NCBI GenBank assembly: GCA_009827225.1
Contig: WUAI01000002.1
Coordinates: 62,001-126,000, forward strand
Direction of reading: 5' to 3'
Source of the DNA: Flavobacteriaceae bacterium
GTDB lineage: Bacteria; Bacteroidota; Bacteroidia; Flavobacteriales; Flavobacteriaceae
Length of the DNA stretch: 64,000 nucleotides
Below are positions 7,817 through 16,642 of the stretch, piece by piece. Position numbers and translations under genes: made by a program. Under the pieces are notes generated by a model. That model saw only the letters and a list, made by a program, of their open reading frames with translations, searched no databases and had not been told where the DNA came from. The first letter of the stretch is position 1; each line of letters begins with the position of its first letter.

Positions 7817-9517
7817 CTATCGATCGATTTTAATGATTTTAGATTGGAAGGATTTACCGTCCTGAACTATTTCAGCAATAAACAGGCCATCCTGAATGGG
7901 AATATCAGACAGATTAATGGTTTTTGATTCCAGCTGCTTGGAAATTAGCACCCTCCCCTGTAAATCCATTAACCTGAATTGATAAGGAGCATCAGAAGCT
8001 GTATTGATTTGAATCCTATCGGTAAAAGGGTTCGGAGTTATCTTCAATGTAGTTCCATTTTCAAAATCCTCTGTATCCAGAATGGGAGTGTTTTCATAGA
8101 GAATGACCACATCCTCCAGCTCGTCAATAAGTGTAAGGTCCATGGCCCCGTCATTATTTCGGTCGTGGAAAATAGCGCAGGATCCCGCTTGCACCGCAGG
8201 ATAAGTAGTAGGATTAATAAAACCACCTGATCCATCGTTTTCGTACATCACAAAATCATTGGTCCCAAAGTTGCTGGCGATGAAATCAAGGTCGCCATCG
8301 CCGTCATTATCGCCTAAATCTATCGCCAGGGAGAAACTTCCCACCGGATACTCTCCGGATACGCTTAGAAAACCCGTGCCGTCCCCAGTGAGTATTGAAA
8401 CTTCCCCGCTGGAGGAATTCACCGAAACGATATCGGCTTCTCCATCGTTATTCACATCGCCTGCCGCCAGCATCCACGGAGAACCCGAAATAGGGGTTGC
8501 ATCGGTAGGCGTGAAATTACCCGCGCCATCGTTCAGCAGGGTCAACACATTATTGCTACCAAATCCTCCAATAGCGAGATCGATGAAACCGTCGTTATTG
8601 AGGTCTACGGCAGCAATACTAGTTTCGTTGGAGACGCCTGCATCCTGGGTGATGGCTGCGTTGAAACTACCAGTGCCGTCATTTTTTAAAATGGAATAGG
8701 TGCTTCCTGTACGGTTGGCGGTCACTATATCGTCCCATCCGTCCCCATCGATATCCAATACCGCGAGGCCTCTGGGCCCCGTATCTGCCTGGTACCCAAT
8801 TTCCGAATCGAATGTTGTGGAGGCATTCCCCATAAAGACACTTACAACACTGTTTTGAGTACTTCCTATAGCGAGATCGATCTCACCGTCTTTATTGAAG
8901 TCGGCACCCTCATTGGTGCTGGGTTTATTGGCCGCGGGCATATTGAATATCGTAAAGTTCGAGTATCCTCCCGATTCGTCATTAAAAAAAACACGAATAT
9001 CGTTACCCACTTCGGTAATTACCGTCAAATCTGTGTATTCATCGTGATTGAGGTCCCCTGCATAAGCGCCGTAGGATTGAATAAAGGTTTCACCGGTATC
9101 CTCTGTTGAAAACTGATCAACAAGCGATTGATTCCAGCCTGCTGGTAAGGTTTTGATCCAGAAATTATAAGCAAAGCCACCAACTAGCGGATCTCCCCCG
9201 GTCGATTCTAAATCGGAACTCAATTTTACCGAAATCCATTCGCCATAGAAGAAATCCCGCTGAGGCGTGAATGTTAGAATCAATCCAGATGCATCCAGAT
9301 TGATGTTACCGTCCATTGGGCCAGACCATCTTCCAAACACCATCACATTATCTGAGTTAACCGTGGTGGCATCCAACGCAGTGTCGAAGGTAAGTATGAT
9401 TGCTGTGTTCCTGTTGCTGTCCAGGGTTTGTGGATCCGGTGATACATTCACAACTTGTGGATTTTGAGCCGTGCAAAGCATCCCGAAAAAGAAGAGGAGA
9501 TAGTATATGTTTTTCAT
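7817..9517 (-). CDS. FG-GAP/VCBS-repeat T9SS cargo protein
   Basis: A surface or secreted protein of about 566 residues. The start at 9517 (MKNIYYLLFFFGMLCTAQ) gives a clean signal peptide; an earlier in-frame start at 9544 lies upstream of a TACCTTGG -7 box (9534-9541, minus strand). An Ig-like domain (SwmA/Big_5 type) is followed by about seven FG-GAP/VCBS repeats, each with a calcium-binding loop of the type DxNxDGxxD (e.g. LDIDGDGWDDIV, GDVNNDGEADIV). The C-terminus is a T9SS type A sorting domain beginning TPNPFTDRIQI. Role probably adhesion or carbohydrate/protein binding. Confidence 0.93.
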   Translation of the reverse strand: MKNIYYLLFFFGMLCTAQNPQVVNVSPDPQTLDSNRNTAIILTFDTALDATTVNSDNVMVFGRWSGPMDGNINLDASGLILTFTPQRDFFYGEWISVKLSSDLESTGGDPLVGGFAYNFWIKTLPAGWNQSLVDQFSTEDTGETFIQSYGAYAGDLNHDEYTDLTVITEVGNDIRVFFNDESGGYSNFTIFNMPAANKPSTNEGADFNKDGEIDLAIGSTQNSVVSVFMGNASTTFDSEIGYQADTGPRGLAVLDIDGDGWDDIVTANRTGSTYSILKNDGTGSFNAAITQDAGVSNETSIAAVDLNNDGFIDLAIGGFGSNNVLTLLNDGAGNFTPTDATPISGSPWMLAAGDVNNDGEADIVSVNSSSGEVSILTGDGTGFLSVSGEYPVGSFSLAIDLGDNDGDGDLDFIASNFGTNDFVMYENDGSGGFINPTTYPAVQAGSCAIFHDRNNDGAMDLTLIDELEDVVILYENTPILDTEDFENGTTLKITPNPFTDRIQINTASDAPYQFRLMDLQGRVLISKQLESKTINLSDIPIQDGLFIAEIVQDGKSFQSKIIKIDR

Positions 9518-9584
9518 AGCTGGATTGTTTTTTCCAAGGTACAAAAAATCACAAAAAGCCTGAGGACATGTGGTCTTATAAAAT

Positions 9585-9611
9585 AAACCGCCCTCACAGG
9601 GAGGGCGGTTT
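9585..9611 (-). terminator. Terminator of the fatty-acid degradation operon
   Basis: A perfect 11-bp stem AAACCGCCCTC/GAGGGCGGTTT with loop ACAGG, 34 bases past the stop of the acyl-CoA dehydrogenase on the minus strand, followed there by a T-rich stretch (TTTATTTTA). Confidence 0.85.
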
Positions 9612-9644
9612 TAACTAACTAACCAAGTTAATATCACTTTCGGG

Positions 9645-11456
9645 TTAGAAAGGATATGAGTTTTCGGCGGTTACCTTTTCAGCAATCAAATTGCGCAAAG
9701 CAACCACGTTCGGCATATTTTGATATTTGGTGAATCGTTTCAATCCCATCAACATCATTCTTTGTTCGTCTCCTTCTGCGAAAGACACTATTCCTTCTTT
9801 GGCCTTGCTATTGATAGTGTCGACTGCATTATATAAGTACAATTGTGCCATGGCAATCTGCTCTTTTTGGGAAGCTTCACCATACCGCTTCACGTTCTTC
9901 TCTGTTCGAAGTACGGTGCTTTCCGCCATATAGACCTCGATCAAGATATCGGCGGCAGCCATGAGCAATTGCTGATGCTCTTCCAGTTGTGGTCCGAATT
10001 TCTGAACAGCACTTCCGGCAACCATTAAAAATACCTTCTTAAGTTTTGCGATCATGGCTTTTTCTTCGGAAAGGATCTCGGAATAATCCGGTGTATCGAA
10101 GGATGGAATTCCCATGAGTTCCTGCCCTACAGCCGTGGCGGGTTCCAAAAGGTTCACATGTCCTTTCATGGCCTTTTTCACCAACATACCCACCGCCAAC
10201 ATGCGATTGATCTCGTTGGTTCCTTCGTAAATACGAGAGATACGCGCATCTCTCCAGGCAGCCTCCATCGGAGTATCTGCACTAAAGCCCATTCCGCCTA
10301 AAATTTGGATTCCTTCATCCGAACAGTTTTGAATATCTTCAGATACGGCCACTTTCAGAATAGAACATTCAATGGCGTATTCTTCCACACCTTTTAGCTC
10401 GGCTTCCTGGTGGGTATTACCTTCACTCATTCGAATGTTGATACGATCCTCAATATCCTTGGCTGCACGATAACAAGCACTTTCTCCGGCATAGGCCGAT
10501 GTCGCCATGTCCGCAATTTTAGCTTTGATCGCACCAAACTTAGCAATAGGAGTCTTGAACTGAATCCGTTCGTTGGCGTATTTAGTAGCGTTTTCTATCA
10601 CTCTTCTCTGAGCGTCCAGACAGGCAGCCGCGAGTTTGATACGTCCTACATTTAATGCATTCATGGCGATCTTGAATCCATTTCCTCTTTCCGAGAGCAT
10701 GTTCTCTACAGGTACCTTAGTCTCATTGAAGAAAACCTGGCGGGTAGAGGAGGCGTGGATTCCCAACTTATGTTCTTCCTCTCCCAGGGTGATTCCATTT
10801 TCCGGATCGTTCTCCACAATAAATCCAGTGATATTCTTATCGTCTTCAATTCTCGCAAACACGATGAACACATTACAGAAACCTGCATTTGATATCCACA
10901 TTTTTTGTCCGCTGATCTTGTAATGAGTTCCATCCTCACTAAGCACAGCCTTTGTTTTTCCACTGTTGGCATCACTTCCGGCTCCCGGTTCAGTCAGGCA
11001 ATAGGCTCCGAACCACTCTCCGGAGGCTAACTTGGGAACGTATTTCAACTTTTGCTCTTCATTTCCGTACAAGGTAATTGGCATGGTTCCAATACCGGTA
11101 TGGGCTCCAAAGGCCGTAGCGATAGATCCCGTGGCACCCGAGATATAGTCACACACCAGCATGGTGGTTACAAAGCCCATTCCGAGTCCGCCATAGGCTT
11201 CCGGTACGGCAATCCCGAGCAAGCCCAATTCTCCGGCCTTTCTCATTACTTCTTCAGTTAGGGCATAGTCTTTTTTCTCGAAACGATCTTTCTTCGGCCA
11301 GATCTCGCGGTCCACAAATTCCCGAACCGATTCCAGCATCATCTTTTGTTCTTCAGAAAAATCTTCCGGGGTAAATACATTTTCACAGTCTGTTTCTTTA
11401 ACCAGAAACTGACCTCCTCTTAATAGTTCTTTATTGGCTTCAGCAGTTGCACTCAT
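9645..11456 (-). CDS. Acyl-CoA dehydrogenase
   Basis: An FAD enzyme that introduces the trans-2,3 double bond into acyl-CoA, the first step of beta-oxidation. At 603 residues it is longer than the 380-residue MCAD type and has the C-terminal extension of VLCAD-like bacterial enzymes. Signatures: CLTEPGAGSDA (153-163), the WIS flavin contact at 187-189, and ILGGMGFSADTPMEAAWRDARISRIYEGTNE, with Glu411 of YEGTNE in the catalytic-base position. It is the last gene of the marR-fadN-thiolase operon (12 bp gap after the thiolase) and is followed by a strong terminator. Confidence 0.97.
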   Translation of the reverse strand: MSATAEANKELLRGGQFLVKETDCENVFTPEDFSEEQKMMLESVREFVDREIWPKKDRFEKKDYALTEEVMRKAGELGLLGIAVPEAYGGLGMGFVTTMLVCDYISGATGSIATAFGAHTGIGTMPITLYGNEEQKLKYVPKLASGEWFGAYCLTEPGAGSDANSGKTKAVLSEDGTHYKISGQKMWISNAGFCNVFIVFARIEDDKNITGFIVENDPENGITLGEEEHKLGIHASSTRQVFFNETKVPVENMLSERGNGFKIAMNALNVGRIKLAAACLDAQRRVIENATKYANERIQFKTPIAKFGAIKAKIADMATSAYAGESACYRAAKDIEDRINIRMSEGNTHQEAELKGVEEYAIECSILKVAVSEDIQNCSDEGIQILGGMGFSADTPMEAAWRDARISRIYEGTNEINRMLAVGMLVKKAMKGHVNLLEPATAVGQELMGIPSFDTPDYSEILSEEKAMIAKLKKVFLMVAGSAVQKFGPQLEEHQQLLMAAADILIEVYMAESTVLRTEKNVKRYGEASQKEQIAMAQLYLYNAVDTINSKAKEGIVSFAEGDEQRMMLMGLKRFTKYQNMPNVVALRNLIAEKVTAENSYPF

Positions 11457-11468
11457 AACAGTATTTTT

Positions 11469-12662
11469 TTAATTAAGGAATTCGTAAATACCGGCGGCTC
11501 CTTGTCCCGTACCCACGCACATGGTTACCATTCCGTATTTACCTTTCATATTTTGTTTTCTCATTTCGTCGAATAATTGCACCGATAATTTGGCTCCGGT
11601 ACATCCCAGGGGATGACCTAAAGAAATGGCACCACCATTCACGTTTATAATGTCCTGATTCAGTCCCAATTCACGAATTACCGCCAGTGACTGGGAAGCG
11701 AAGGCTTCGTTCAGTTCGATCAAATCGATATCTTCCTGTTTCATTCCAGCTTGCTTTAGAGCTTTTGGAATAGCTTTCACCGGTCCAATTCCCATAATTC
11801 TTGGTTCTACTCCGGCCGCAGCGAAATTGACCATGCGAGCAACTGGCTCCAGATTCAATTCTTTGACCATCTCTTCGCTCATCACCATCACAAAAGCCGC
11901 ACCATCACTCATCTGCGATGAATTTCCGGCAGTAACACTTCCACCTTGCGCAAATACCGGTCTTAACTTAGCCAATGCCTCTAGATTGGTCCCTTTTCTC
12001 GGGCCTTCGTCCTTATTTACAGTGTATGTTTTGGTTTCTTTTTTTCCTTCGGAATTGATAAAAGTGTGTTCAACATCAATAGGTACGATCTGTTCCTGGA
12101 AGCGATCCTCCGCCTGAGCCTTTAATGCTTTCATGTGTGAGTTATAGGCAAACTCATCCTGGTCCTCACGGGACACTTTAAACTGATTGGCTACGGCCTC
12201 AGCTGTAAGTCCCATTCCCCAGTAATAATCTTCATGCCCTTCTTTGGCGATGGCATAGTCCGGGGTAGGTTTATATCCTCCCATAGGAATATAGCTCATG
12301 CTTTCCGAACCTCCGGCGATGATACAATCGGCCATACCACTCTGAATCTTTGCAGTCGCCATGGCTATGGTTTCAATACCCGATGCGCAGTAGCGGTTCA
12401 CGGTTACTCCCGGAACATCTTCGATTTTGAGGCCCATCAGAGATATAAGCCGAGCCATGTTAAGACCTTGTTCTGCTTCCGGCATGGCGTTTCCCACGAT
12501 GACATCATCGATACGGGTTTTGTCCAATTCCGGTAGTTCTTTCATCATGTATTCGATCGTTTCTGCGGCCAGCTCATCCGGTCTTTTGAAACGGAACAAT
12601 CCTCGTGGCGCTTTGCCCACGGCAGTTCTGTATGCTTTAACTATATATGCGGTTTTCATCAT
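11469..12662 (-). CDS. fadA: Acetyl-CoA acyltransferase (3-ketoacyl-CoA thiolase)
   Basis: This thiolase cleaves 3-ketoacyl-CoA to acetyl-CoA and a shortened acyl-CoA. Its 397 residues are the usual thiolase length. The nucleophilic Cys92 sits in NRYCASGIETIA; the second-half motifs LNEAFASQSL, GGAISLGHPLGCTGA and the catalytic CVGTGQGAA are all present. It begins 1 bp after the FadN-type gene stop, so the two subunits of the beta-oxidation complex are translated from the same message. Two adjacent ATGs (12662 and 12659) are possible starts. Confidence 0.96.
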   Translation of the reverse strand: MMKTAYIVKAYRTAVGKAPRGLFRFKRPDELAAETIEYMMKELPELDKTRIDDVIVGNAMPEAEQGLNMARLISLMGLKIEDVPGVTVNRYCASGIETIAMATAKIQSGMADCIIAGGSESMSYIPMGGYKPTPDYAIAKEGHEDYYWGMGLTAEAVANQFKVSREDQDEFAYNSHMKALKAQAEDRFQEQIVPIDVEHTFINSEGKKETKTYTVNKDEGPRKGTNLEALAKLRPVFAQGGSVTAGNSSQMSDGAAFVMVMSEEMVKELNLEPVARMVNFAAAGVEPRIMGIGPVKAIPKALKQAGMKQEDIDLIELNEAFASQSLAVIRELGLNQDIINVNGGAISLGHPLGCTGAKLSVQLFDEMRKQNMKGKYGMVTMCVGTGQGAAGIYEFLN

Positions 12663-12663
12663 T

Positions 12664-15072
12664 TTAGTTTCTGAGTGGTTTTCCTTTTTGAATCATGTGT
12701 TGCAATCTTTCCAGCGTTTTACGCTCTCCGCAAAGGCTTAAAAAGGCCTCGCGTTCAAGATCTAATAAGTATTGCTCGCTTACGTAGCTGGGTTCACTTA
12801 GATCACCACCTGCCATTACATAGGCCAGCTTGTCTGCAATCTTCTTGTCGTGCTCACTGATATAGTGACCGGCTTCCATAGAATCGGTACCTACCAGGAA
12901 CATTCCTAATGCCTGCTTACCAAGCACTTTTACATCTTTTCTTCTCACAGGTTTGGTGTACCCTTGATCCGCCATAAGACGTGCGACGGCTTTGGCAGTA
13001 GCGATCTGACGATCTTTGTTCACGACCACAAGGTCTTTGCCTTTCTTCAGGATATCCAGGTCGAAAGCTTCATAAGCAGAGGTGGACACTTTTGCCATTC
13101 CAATGGTAAGGAAATACTCTTGTAAACGATTCAGCTCCACGTCGTTCTTCATAAAGCCATCACTAGCTCTAAGCGCCATTTCTTTACTTCCACCACCACC
13201 GGGAATTACACCTACACCGAATTCTACAAGTCCGATGTAACTTTCGGCAGCCGCAACCACGCGATCAGCATGTAAGGTCATCTCGCAACCACCACCAAGC
13301 GTCATTCCATGAGGCGCTACCACCGTAGGAATCGAAGAATAACGTAGTCTCATTACGGTGTCCTGGAAATATTTGACGGCCATATTCAATTCGTCATATT
13401 CCTGTTCAACTGCCATCATAAAGATCATTCCAATATTGGCTCCAACGGAGAAATTGGCACCCTGGTTTCCAACGACCAGTCCGTCGTAATCTTTCTCTGC
13501 CATATCGATGGCCTTATTAAGCCCGGCAAGAACATCTCCTCCGATACTATTCATCTTGCTCTGGAATTCCACATTGAGGATTCCATCACCCAGGTCTTCC
13601 ACGACCACTCCGCTGTTCTTGAACACCTCATTACTCTTACGGATGTTATCCAGAATAATGAAAGAATCCTGACCCGGTACCTTTGCATGTTCCTTGGTCG
13701 TAATGTCATAATAATATGTAGCGCCATCTTTGACTGTGTAGAAAGACTGAGCACCATTATCGATCATCTCCTGTATCCAACCTGCCGGTTCTTTTCCTAA
13801 GTCTTTGATAAGATCAAGACCTTGTTGCAGACCCACGGCATCCCAGATCTCAAAGGGCCCGTGTTCCCAACCAAAACCGGCTTTCATCGCATCATCGATC
13901 TTGAAAAGTTCATCCGAAATTTCCGGAATACGATGAGTGACATAGGCAAACATGGCTCCGAAATTCTTTCTGTAAAATTCCCCGGCTTTATCTTTTCCTT
14001 TTACGAGTACCGGGAATCGGTCGATTACCTTATCGATGGATTTGGTAAGCTCCAGAGTTCCGAATGAGGCTCTTTTCTTCGAACGGTATTCCATGGTTTC
14101 AAGGTCCAGGGAGAGTATCTCACTCTTTCCATCTTCTCCTTTCACCTTCTTATAAAATCCTTGTCCGCTTTTGCTTCCTAACCATTGGTTCTCCATAAGA
14201 TGATTCACAAAATCAGGAAGTTTGAAGAGGTTATGCTCTTCGTCGTCAGGGCAATTTTCAGCAATACCATTGGCAACGTGCACCAGGGTATCTAATCCAA
14301 CCACATCTACAGTTCGGAAAGTCGCCGATTTAGGACGTCCGATTACAGGGCCGGTTAATTTGTCCACCTCTTCAATGGTTAGCCCCATTTCTTTCACTAA
14401 GTGGAATAAGGCCTGGATACCGAAGATTCCAATTCTATTTCCAATGAAAGCGGGTGTATCCTTAGCAACTACTGAGGTTTTCCCCAAGAACTGCTCTCCG
14501 TAGGAATTAAGGAATTCAAGGATTTCAGGCTTGGTGTTCGGGCCGGGAATGATCTCGAACAATTTCAAATATCGTGGCGGATTAAAAAAGTGAGTTCCAC
14601 AGAAGTGTGCCTTGAAGTCTTCAGACCGCCCTTCATTCATAAATTTAATCGGGATACCGGAAGTATTCGATGTGATGATTGTTCCAGGTGTTCTGTGTTC
14701 TTCCAGCTTTTCGAAAACCTGTTGTTTGATGTCCAGACGTTCCACTACCACCTCGATGATCCAGTCGACATCTTTCACTTTTGCGATATCATCCTCAAGA
14801 TTCCCTGTGGCAATTCGAGAGGCAAAATCTTTGTGATACAGCGGTGCCGGTTTCGATTTTATGGAAGCCGAAAGGGCGTCATTCACCAATCGGTTTCGAA
14901 CCTTTTTATCGTCGAGGCTCAGGCCTGCTGCCTTTTCTTTATCATTGAGTTCACGGGGTACAATATCCAGGAGCAAAACTTCTACTCCTATGTTGGCAAA
15001 GTGGCATGCAATTCCACTTCCCATGATCCCGGAACCGATAACAGCAACTTTTTCAATTCTTCTTTTTGGCAT
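12664..15072 (-). CDS. fadN: 3-hydroxyacyl-CoA dehydrogenase/enoyl-CoA hydratase (FadN type)
   Basis: A bifunctional beta-oxidation enzyme of 802 residues. The dehydrogenase comes first: NAD-binding VIGSGIMGSGIACHFA near residue 10, then the 3HCDH C-terminal halves. The crotonase (hydratase) domain is at the C-terminal side (VVGNQGANFSVGAN ... THGMTLGGGCEMTLHAD ... EFGVGVIPGGGG). That order is the reverse of E. coli FadB and matches Bacillus FadN. It hydrates enoyl-CoA and oxidises the 3-hydroxy product for the thiolase encoded next. It starts 1 bp after the marR stop. Confidence 0.96.
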   Translation of the reverse strand: MPKRRIEKVAVIGSGIMGSGIACHFANIGVEVLLLDIVPRELNDKEKAAGLSLDDKKVRNRLVNDALSASIKSKPAPLYHKDFASRIATGNLEDDIAKVKDVDWIIEVVVERLDIKQQVFEKLEEHRTPGTIITSNTSGIPIKFMNEGRSEDFKAHFCGTHFFNPPRYLKLFEIIPGPNTKPEILEFLNSYGEQFLGKTSVVAKDTPAFIGNRIGIFGIQALFHLVKEMGLTIEEVDKLTGPVIGRPKSATFRTVDVVGLDTLVHVANGIAENCPDDEEHNLFKLPDFVNHLMENQWLGSKSGQGFYKKVKGEDGKSEILSLDLETMEYRSKKRASFGTLELTKSIDKVIDRFPVLVKGKDKAGEFYRKNFGAMFAYVTHRIPEISDELFKIDDAMKAGFGWEHGPFEIWDAVGLQQGLDLIKDLGKEPAGWIQEMIDNGAQSFYTVKDGATYYYDITTKEHAKVPGQDSFIILDNIRKSNEVFKNSGVVVEDLGDGILNVEFQSKMNSIGGDVLAGLNKAIDMAEKDYDGLVVGNQGANFSVGANIGMIFMMAVEQEYDELNMAVKYFQDTVMRLRYSSIPTVVAPHGMTLGGGCEMTLHADRVVAAAESYIGLVEFGVGVIPGGGGSKEMALRASDGFMKNDVELNRLQEYFLTIGMAKVSTSAYEAFDLDILKKGKDLVVVNKDRQIATAKAVARLMADQGYTKPVRRKDVKVLGKQALGMFLVGTDSMEAGHYISEHDKKIADKLAYVMAGGDLSEPSYVSEQYLLDLEREAFLSLCGERKTLERLQHMIQKGKPLRN

Positions 15073-15073
15073 A

Positions 15074-15523
15074 TTAGTGGGTCTTTTCTGTAGTATATAC
15101 TTTCTTTGATTGAATCATTTCCAGAATGGTATTGGCAACATTTTTAAATGTTTCCAGGTCTTCTTCGGAAACTTTCTCCCTCACGGCTTCGTCGAATCGC
15201 AAGACTACACTCTTAGAAAAATCACGCATCTCTTTACCGAACGGGGTAAGGTGAATCAAAACGCCTCTGCCGTCCAACGGATTCGGTTTGCGCTCGATCA
15301 GGCCTTTGGATTCCATAGTTTTCAAGGTTCGGGACAAACTCGTTGCTTCCATCCCCATTTTGGGCCCAAGGGCAGTCGAAGGAGTTCCCTCCTCAGGGTC
15401 GATACTTATTAGAGCAAATCCTGTAGCCATGGTAGATTCTTTTTTGCCCGCCTCTTCGTTGTACATTTTTTGTACACCCATCCAGGTTGCTCTGAGTATG
15501 TAGTCTATTGTTTTTTCTTTCAA
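15074..15523 (-). CDS. MarR-family regulator of the fad operon
   Basis: A 149-residue winged-helix regulator. The recognition region reads EATSLSRTLKTMESKGLIERK and the wing contains DGRGVLIHLTPFGKEMR, both standard for MarR. The N-terminus MKEKTIDYILRATW fits homologous regulators and begins at a TTG codon (15523), not ATG. As first gene of an operon for fatty-acid degradation, it probably represses the operon and is released by acyl-CoA or fatty acid; the ligand is inference. Two near-identical 20-bp boxes with dyad cores lie upstream (15563-15582 and 15592-15611), consistent with autoregulation. Confidence 0.93.
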   Translation of the reverse strand: MKEKTIDYILRATWMGVQKMYNEEAGKKESTMATGFALISIDPEEGTPSTALGPKMGMEATSLSRTLKTMESKGLIERKPNPLDGRGVLIHLTPFGKEMRDFSKSVVLRFDEAVREKVSEEDLETFKNVANTILEMIQSKKVYTTEKTH

Positions 15524-15545
15524 GGGAGTTCAATTTTGTTGACTC

Positions 15546-15553
15546 CAAAGATA
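15546..15553 (-). promoter_or_regulatory. -7 box of the marR-fad promoter
   Basis: TATCTTTG on the minus strand matches the Bacteroidota TAnnTTTG element, 23 bases upstream of the marR TTG start. Its upstream side abuts the first operator repeat by about 10 bases, so a regulator bound there would cover the -33 region. Confidence 0.7.
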
Positions 15554-15562
15554 TGAAAAAAT

Positions 15563-15611
15563 ATTATGCACGCATAGTAAATAGCAAAAAAATTATGCAT
15601 GCATTGTAAAT
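15563..15611. promoter_or_regulatory. Tandem MarR operator candidates
   Basis: Two direct 20-bp copies, 15563-15582 and 15592-15611, agree at 18 of 20 bases and are 29 bp apart. Each has a palindromic centre: ATGCACGCAT in the first and the perfect ATGCATGCAT in the second. They lie between the marR promoter's -7 box and the stop codon of the upstream thioredoxin gene, where autoregulatory MarR sites usually are. Binding is inferred, not shown. Confidence 0.65.
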
Positions 15612-16579
15612 TATTCAGATTGGTGCTTTCTTTCCCAGGAAGACTCAAAATCACCATTGAAATAGATGGTGCCTTTATTCTTTTTTGCCTCGGCGAGCCA
15701 GAGGCGTTGCTTCGGACTCAAAAACTGTTCAGCAGGCTTTCGAAATCCTAACGCGCTATTGATCTTCGTGCGTTGCACGATACTTAAAGGAAGATACTTA
15801 AATGGGCTATGATTGATAAAGTAGTCTTCGTCTGAAGAGGCCCAAACATAACTTTCGTCCAACGGTATCGGCTGCATATCCTTCGATTTGGCAAATTTCC
15901 GAAGTTGTTTCTCTGAAATGCGCGAAGCATCGTAGACCACTTTTACCACCTCACTGCGATCCATAAAACCTGCCTGGGTGGCAAGAATGCCGGATTGATT
16001 GCCCAGCTCTTTCTCACCCGTCCAGAAACAAAACATTTTAAAATGAGTTTCTTTTAAATGAGGGTTATTTCGAGCGGATAATTCTTCACCCAGGAGTTCC
16101 ATATAACCAGGAACCTTTTGATTGGTTCTTTCCAGAGCCTCCACCATGGCGTTATACAGACCTTTTGCCGAATAATCACTCGCAACTCTTTTTACGATGT
16201 TTTCTCCAAAAGCATCCACGATTCGAACCACAGGGTTATTCCAGCTGGGTTCCTTGTATCGCTTCAAGATCTTCGCATCTTCGCCTCCTTTGTTATTGAA
16301 AATGACAAGAGGAATGAATTCGTTTTCGATAACCTCGGTCATCAAAGGATGGCTCAGTACGTTCTGGCCATAATTTTTGCAGGTGGCACAGCCGGGTACT
16401 TCCTGAAAAAGTATCAGAACCGGCTTTTCTTCAACAGCTGCCAGTCTCAGAGCGGCATCATAATTTCTATACCAGCTCACCTTTCCTAATTCCTTGTCCT
16501 GGTTAAACGGATCAGTTCTTTTCTGAGCATTAGTATTCAGAAAAAAGAAAAAGGAAATTAAGATCGTGAGTACTTTCAT
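15611..16579 (-). CDS. VPGCxxC thioredoxin-like protein with MsrA-like C-terminal segment
   Basis: A 322-residue exported protein (signal peptide to about residue 18, TNAQ). Residues about 33-150 form a thioredoxin-like domain with the redox motif VPGCATC (Cys64, Cys67). This resembles the VPGUxxT thioredoxin-like (seleno)protein group, with Cys in the Sec position. A second segment (about 179-232) resembles peptide-methionine sulfoxide reductase MsrA: FCFWTGEKEL (Cys184) corresponds to its GCFWGxE active-site strand, followed by TQAGFMDRSEVVKVVYDASRISEKQL. I infer a periplasmic thiol or methionine-sulfoxide repair role. The last stop base overlaps the MarR operator region. Confidence 0.75.
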   Translation of the reverse strand: MKVLTILISFFFFLNTNAQKRTDPFNQDKELGKVSWYRNYDAALRLAAVEEKPVLILFQEVPGCATCKNYGQNVLSHPLMTEVIENEFIPLVIFNNKGGEDAKILKRYKEPSWNNPVVRIVDAFGENIVKRVASDYSAKGLYNAMVEALERTNQKVPGYMELLGEELSARNNPHLKETHFKMFCFWTGEKELGNQSGILATQAGFMDRSEVVKVVYDASRISEKQLRKFAKSKDMQPIPLDESYVWASSDEDYFINHSPFKYLPLSIVQRTKINSALGFRKPAEQFLSPKQRLWLAEAKKNKGTIYFNGDFESSWERKHQSE

Positions 16580-16642
16580 AGCAATGGAAATTATGAAAGC
16601 TAAGTCTGAGCGAACTTCAAAAACTTACACGAGTACAGGAAT

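Noticed and set aside
8130-9100. Periodic repeats resembling a CRISPR or satellite array
   Set aside because: They are degenerate protein-coding FG-GAP repeats, not identical direct repeats with spacers.
14590-15093. Open frame of 167 codons on the plus strand
   Set aside because: Antisense to the fadN gene, Phe/Cys/Ser-rich with low-complexity runs; a shadow of the coding strand.
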